Notes under the pieces: generated by a model
What the model was told of the DNA's origin: nothing
What the model saw: the letters and a program-made list of their open reading frames with translations, nothing else
Database searches by the model: none
Position numbers and translations under genes: made by a program
Shown here: one piece after another, positions 60,266 through 64,000 of the stretch
How positions within the stretch are numbered: position 1 is the stretch's first letter
Layout: each line of letters begins with the position of its first letter
From: Dorea sp.
GTDB lineage: Bacteria; Bacillota_A; Clostridia; Lachnospirales; Lachnospiraceae
Assembly (NCBI GenBank): GCA_016295505.1
Contig: JAEDLC010000002.1
Coordinates: 1 to 64,000, forward strand
Direction: 5' to 3'
DNA length: 64,000 nt

Positions 60266-60339
60266 ATGTTTTTGTCCTTTCTATACAGATTGTTGTAACA
60301 TCTAACGAAAAATCCCCAAATTCTTTGGCACTTTGTTCC

Positions 60340-60368
60340 TTGACTTTTGTACCCCTGACTTTTAATAT
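60340..60368 (+). promoter_or_regulatory. sigma-A promoter of the HPr-like gene
   Basis: -35 TTGACT (60340-60345) and -10 TAATAT (60363-60368) are 17 bp apart, about 40 bp before the start. Confidence 0.7.
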
Positions 60369-60408
60369 ATCTATAGAACACGAAAAGAACTCAAGGAGGG
60401 TATTTCCA

Positions 60409-60642
60409 ATGAAAACAGTACAAATTTCTTTAAATTCAATTGACAAAGTAAAATCATTCGTAAACGATATCACAAAATTTGATCATGACTTTGATTTAGT
60501 ATCAGGAAGATATGTAATCGATGCAAAATCCATCATGGGTATCTTCAGCTTAGATCTTTCCAAACCGATCGACCTGAACATCCATGCTGATGAAAACATC
60601 GATGAGATCATGGAAATGTTAAAACCATATCTGTGTGAATAA
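60409..60642 (+). CDS. HPr-like protein lacking the phosphorylatable His
   Basis: This is a 77-residue protein with AAGGAGGG before the ATG. It fits the HPr fold (KTVQISLNSIDKVKSFVND, FDLVSGRYVIDAKSIMGIFSLDL). The active-site block GLHARPA of true HPr is replaced by SIDKVKS, so the EI-phosphorylated His15 is absent. The Ser46 region KSIMG is kept (Ser at about residue 41). It is probably not a phosphocarrier; a regulatory role is possible. Confidence 0.75.
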   Translation: MKTVQISLNSIDKVKSFVNDITKFDHDFDLVSGRYVIDAKSIMGIFSLDLSKPIDLNIHADENIDEIMEMLKPYLCE

Positions 60643-60658
60643 TTTATTTGAAAGAAAA

Positions 60659-60691
60659 GGGCTGGCCTATTAAGGAACAGCCCCTTTTTTT
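60659..60691. terminator. bidirectional terminator between the HPr-like gene and thiI
   Basis: GGGCTG and CAGCCC arms with a 13-nt loop are followed by CTTTTTTT on the plus strand; the minus strand also has TTTTCTTT. Confidence 0.8.
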
Positions 60692-60695
60692 ATAT

Positions 60696-61877
60696 TTATT
60701 TTACTTCAATGATCTCAACTGTATCAATAGCTTCTTTCATGAGATCATCAATCTTCTCTGCCAGTTTCTCTTCAGAACGGCGGATCACGTCAATATTTGG
60801 CTTTGTCACCGGATGTTTTGCAACAAAGATCGTACAGCAGTCTTCGAACGGCTGAATCGATGTCTCATAAGTGTCGATCTTCTCAGATACTTCAACGATC
60901 TCCTGTTTGTCAAATCCAATCAGCGGACGGTAAACCGGCATGGTACATACATCATTGGTTGCCGCCAGACTCTGCATGGTCTGACTTGCCACCTGTCCGA
61001 TGCTCTCTCCCGTAATCAGTCCGAGGCATCCGTCTTCTCTTGCAAAATGTTCTGCAATCCGCATCATATACCTTCTCATAATGATCGTCAGCTCATCATG
61101 CGGACACTGATCATAGATATATAACTGGATATCCGTGAAGTTCACTACATGCAGTTTGATCGGTCCGGAATACTTTGCCACCTTCTTCGCAAGATCTACC
61201 ACTTTTTGTTTTGCACGTTCGCTGGTATACGGAGGTGCATGAAAATACGTTGCTTCAATACCGACTCCGCGCTTGGAGATCATATAACCGGCTACCGGAC
61301 TGTCAATTCCACCGGAAAGCAGCAGCATCGCTCTTCCGTTGGTTCCCACCGGCATTCCGCCTGCTCCCGGAATGATCTGGGAATATACGTAGATCTCATT
61401 TCTGACTTCAATATTCACCATTACATCCGGATGATGCACATCCACACGAATCTCCGGAAACGCATAGAGAATTGCCTCGCCAAGATCCCGGCTGATCTCC
61501 ATGGAATTCTTCGGATAAGACTTCTTCGCACGTCTGGATTCCACCTTGAATGTAAAGTTCTTATCTTCATACATCTCATCCATATATGCAACCACGTCTT
61601 TTTTCAGCTGTTCAAATCCCTGATCTTCCATGCGGACTACCGGGCAGATTCCCACCAGTCCAAACACCTTTTTCAGATGTTCCACGGTATCATCATAATC
61701 ATATTCGCCTTCACAGTCCACATAGATTCTCGCCTGTGACTTATACACCTGAAATTCTCCATCTACATCTTTCAGGGCATACCGCACCTGTCTGACGAGC
61801 GCATCCTCAAACAGGTGGCGGTTCTTTCCTTTAATTCCTATCTCACCGTATTTTAATAAAAATGTATGAAATCTCAT
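60696..61877 (-). CDS. thiI: tRNA 4-thiouridine synthase ThiI
   Basis: This is a 393-residue protein with N-terminal ferredoxin-like and THUMP domains (about 1-165; HLFEDALVRQVRYALKDVDGE) and a PP-loop adenylation domain (about 170-390) with LLLSGGIDSPVAGYM. There is no C-terminal rhodanese domain, as in B. subtilis, so sulfur comes directly from a cysteine desulfurase. The desulfurase gene lies 20 bp upstream, as in the B. subtilis nifZ-thiI pair. It makes s4U8 in tRNA and may serve thiazole synthesis. Confidence 0.95.
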   Translation of the reverse strand: MRFHTFLLKYGEIGIKGKNRHLFEDALVRQVRYALKDVDGEFQVYKSQARIYVDCEGEYDYDDTVEHLKKVFGLVGICPVVRMEDQGFEQLKKDVVAYMDEMYEDKNFTFKVESRRAKKSYPKNSMEISRDLGEAILYAFPEIRVDVHHPDVMVNIEVRNEIYVYSQIIPGAGGMPVGTNGRAMLLLSGGIDSPVAGYMISKRGVGIEATYFHAPPYTSERAKQKVVDLAKKVAKYSGPIKLHVVNFTDIQLYIYDQCPHDELTIIMRRYMMRIAEHFAREDGCLGLITGESIGQVASQTMQSLAATNDVCTMPVYRPLIGFDKQEIVEVSEKIDTYETSIQPFEDCCTIFVAKHPVTKPNIDVIRRSEEKLAEKIDDLMKEAIDTVEIIEVK

Positions 61878-61897
61878 CCTTCTGATTCCTCTCTGTT

Positions 61898-63058
61898 CTA
61901 ATGTCTGGTATATTTTCTAAGCATCGGTACTATATTATATAGTGCATCCAGTGTATAGTCAATCTCTTCCAGCGTAGTAAATTCTGACATACTGAAACGA
62001 AGTGTCGCATCCAGAAATTCCTGTTTTACACCGATCCCTTTTAATACGCCGCTGATCTGCGGATGATTGGATGCACACGCAGATCCCGCAGATACATAGA
62101 TCCCTCTGTCTTCCAGCGCATGCAGCAGTACTTCACTTCGGATCCCTGCAAACCCGACACTGATAATATGCGGTGCTGAAGTCTCATCGTACAGCCCGTG
62201 GATCGTCGTATTTTCAATCTGACAGACGCCTTCTATGAAATGCTGCTTCAGGCTTCTCATTCTCTCAACTTTCTCATCCAGATTCTCATAGATGGTCTTT
62301 GCAGCCAGCGCAAGTCCTGCCGTTCCCGGAACATTTTCCGTACCGGATCGGATGTTTTTCTGATGTCCGCCTCCATAGATAATCGGACGGATCTTCACAT
62401 GTTCACCGATATACAGTGCACCGACTCCCTTCGGACCATGAATCTTGTGTCCGCTGATCGAGCACATGTCTACCTTCAGCTTTTTCGGATAAATATGGTA
62501 TTTACCAAAGCCCTGAACGGCATCCACATGGAAAAGAATATTCTTATTATAAGCCTTTACAATGCTCGCCGCCTCCTGGATCGGCTGCACGGATCCCACT
62601 TCATTGTTCACATACATCACGGATACCAGAATTGTGTCTTCACACAGTGCCTCTTTCAGCGCATCCAGACGGATTCTCCCATACTTGTCTACCGGAAGGT
62701 AAGTGACACGATATCCTTCTTCCTCTTCCAGAAACCGCATGGCATTCAAAATCGCCGGATGCTCGATCGAAGATGTGATCAGATGTTTTCCTGCACGTTT
62801 ATTGGCTCTCGCCGCTCCTATCACCGCCAGATTATCACTTTCCGTTCCTCCGGAAGTGAAAAAGATCTCCTTTTCCTGAACCTTCCAGATCTTAGCCAGT
62901 GTTTCTTTGGCTTCTTTTATATACTTTTCCGCTGCCACACCCTTTGCGTGCATGGAAGACGGATTGCCGTAATCTTCACACATTACCTTCTGCACCAGTT
63001 CTGCCACATTTCGATACGCCTGTGTCGTTGCAGAATTATCTAAATATACTTCTTTCAT
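61898..63058 (-). CDS. cysteine desulfurase (NifS/IscS family), ThiI partner
   Basis: This is a 386-residue PLP enzyme from the ATG at 63058 (GGAAG 8 nt upstream). Marks: VYLDNSATTQAY, FTSGGTESDNLAVIG, the PLP Lys in SISGHKIHGPKGVGALY and the catalytic Cys in VSAGSACASNHPQIS. It releases sulfur from cysteine as enzyme-bound persulfide. Its position before thiI suggests the NifZ-type role dedicated to tRNA thiolation. Confidence 0.95.
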   Translation of the reverse strand: MKEVYLDNSATTQAYRNVAELVQKVMCEDYGNPSSMHAKGVAAEKYIKEAKETLAKIWKVQEKEIFFTSGGTESDNLAVIGAARANKRAGKHLITSSIEHPAILNAMRFLEEEEGYRVTYLPVDKYGRIRLDALKEALCEDTILVSVMYVNNEVGSVQPIQEAASIVKAYNKNILFHVDAVQGFGKYHIYPKKLKVDMCSISGHKIHGPKGVGALYIGEHVKIRPIIYGGGHQKNIRSGTENVPGTAGLALAAKTIYENLDEKVERMRSLKQHFIEGVCQIENTTIHGLYDETSAPHIISVGFAGIRSEVLLHALEDRGIYVSAGSACASNHPQISGVLKGIGVKQEFLDATLRFSMSEFTTLEEIDYTLDALYNIVPMLRKYTRH

Positions 63059-63104
63059 GAATCGCACTTCCTACTTTTCTCTTTCTTACTATCAGATTAT
63101 GTGA

Positions 63105-63842
63105 TTACCCTTCCAAGTGGAACATCAGAACCGACAGTGTCGTAAGTCCGGCTGTCTCTGTCCTGAGAATCCTTCTTCCCAGTGTAATAACTCTTGCCCC
63201 ACAGGCAGTCGCTCTCTCAACCTCTTCCTGTTCAAATCCGCCTTCCGGTCCGATGAAAATCCCAATTGACTGTCCCGGCCGGATCGAATCTATGATCCGC
63301 TTCGTCTCCTGCATGCCATCTGCCAACTCATAAGGAATCAGCACCACATCCAGCTTCTTTGCATACTCCAGTGCCTCCCGGTAATTCATAACCGGATGTA
63401 TCTCAGGAACATATCCTCTTCCGGCCTGCTTTGCCGCACTTTCTGCGATCTGCTGCCACCGGTCAACTTTTTTCGCCGCCTTTTTGTCATCCAGTTTCAC
63501 CACGCACCGCTTTGTCGCTACCGGGACTACCTGGTACACTCCAAGCTCCACTGCTTTCTGCACGATCAGTTCCATCTTATCCTGCTTCGGAAGCCCCTGA
63601 AACAGATAGATATTGGAAGGAAGCTCCGTATCCACAAGTCCCCTTTCCATGATCTTCAGAATCGCAATGTCTTCTCCATATTCCTGCACGGCACACCGAT
63701 ATGTCTGATTGTTGCCGTCACTGATCATAACCTCTTCTCCCACGCGCATGCGCAGAACATTCTTCATATGGTTCACATCAGAACCTTCAATATAGACCCT
63801 CTCTTCCTTCACCTGATCCGGTGTCACAAAAAAATGCTGCAT
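63105..63842 (-). CDS. rsmE: 16S rRNA (uracil1498-N3)-methyltransferase RsmE
   Basis: This is a 245-residue SPOUT methyltransferase from the ATG at 63842 (AGGAG upstream). N-terminal PUA-like domain (QHFFVTPDQVKEERVYIEGSDVNHMKNVLRM), then the knot region with IGIFIGPEGGFEQEEVERA and LGRRILRTETAGL. It lies 8 bp after prmA, the usual prmA-rsmE order. Confidence 0.96.
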   Translation of the reverse strand: MQHFFVTPDQVKEERVYIEGSDVNHMKNVLRMRVGEEVMISDGNNQTYRCAVQEYGEDIAILKIMERGLVDTELPSNIYLFQGLPKQDKMELIVQKAVELGVYQVVPVATKRCVVKLDDKKAAKKVDRWQQIAESAAKQAGRGYVPEIHPVMNYREALEYAKKLDVVLIPYELADGMQETKRIIDSIRPGQSIGIFIGPEGGFEQEEVERATACGARVITLGRRILRTETAGLTTLSVLMFHLEG

Positions 63843-63850
63843 GGCGTCTC

Positions 63851-64000
63851 CTAATTCTTTCTTGCAGTTACAGATACCCATTCACCCTGATGATGAACCT
63901 CCAGGACTTCCATACCTGCCTGTTTTACTGCATCCACAACCACTGTCTCTTTCTCGTCAATAATACCGCTGGTGATATAGATTCCGCCCGGTTTCAGCTG
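63851..64000 (-). CDS. prmA: ribosomal protein L11 methyltransferase PrmA, C-terminal end (cut by window edge)
   Basis: The last 49 codons are visible: LKPGGIYITSGIIDEKE, then VLEVHHQGEWVSVTARKN and a stop. This is the end of the class I methyltransferase domain of PrmA, which trimethylates L11. The rest lies beyond the window. It is followed directly by rsmE. Confidence 0.88.
   Translation of the reverse strand, partial: QLKPGGIYITSGIIDEKETVVVDAVKQAGMEVLEVHHQGEWVSVTARKN

Overview
The window looks like chromosomal DNA from an endospore-forming Firmicute of the class Clostridia, most likely Lachnospiraceae. The reasons are a clostridial dcw cluster joined to spoIIGA-sigE and sigG, intact sigK, a cotJABC spore coat operon, codY, groESL with a CIRCE element, and the ireB-ruvX-DUF1292-fur block. 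No rRNA, tRNA or CRISPR array was seen. Most genes lie on the minus strand.

Layout: 1-2.7 kb holds a GHKL kinase (cut by the window edge), a LytTR response regulator, and an SPFH/NfeD membrane pair. 2.9-12.4 kb holds yqeY, a GH36 alpha-galactosidase, a PrsA-like lipoprotein, mfd, pth, a small FMN-bind-like membrane protein and a HAD phosphatase. 12.5-28.4 kb is a division and sporulation block read from mraZ: mraZ, rsmH, ftsL, two class B PBPs, mraY, murD, ftsW, ftsQ, ftsZ, then spoIIGA, sigE, a beta-CASP hydrolase and sigG. Five MraZ boxes at its head and a Spo0A-type promoter before spoIIGA are readable. 28.5-31 kb holds degV and a second SEDS gene (spoVE-like).

31.1-35.1 kb is the most notable region. 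cotJA and cotJB are intact, but cotJC (spore coat manganese catalase) is split in two by a 2,810-bp element that carries a SulP transporter and a serine recombinase. An 8-bp core (GGAGGTCC) is present at both junctions. Recombining at it restores an uninterrupted 201-codon cotJC, and the predicted circle junction has 7-bp inverted arms around the core. A sigma-E-like promoter for the recombinase overlaps one arm. This looks like a small skin-like, developmentally excised element.

35.1-50 kb holds htrA, an amidase, galM, guaB, groESL, codY, topA, dprA, a ComM/YifB protein and sigK. sigK is not interrupted, and its best start and promoter suggest a protein made without a pro-sequence. 50.2-53.6 kb is a GlnK/GlnL-like two-component system followed by an orphan PTS EIIC. 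53.8-64 kb holds tRNA and RNA modification and decay genes (trhP, trmR, RNase J, mtaB, thiI with its cysteine desulfurase, rsmE, prmA end), fur, ruvX, ireB and an HPr-like protein lacking the phosphorylatable His.
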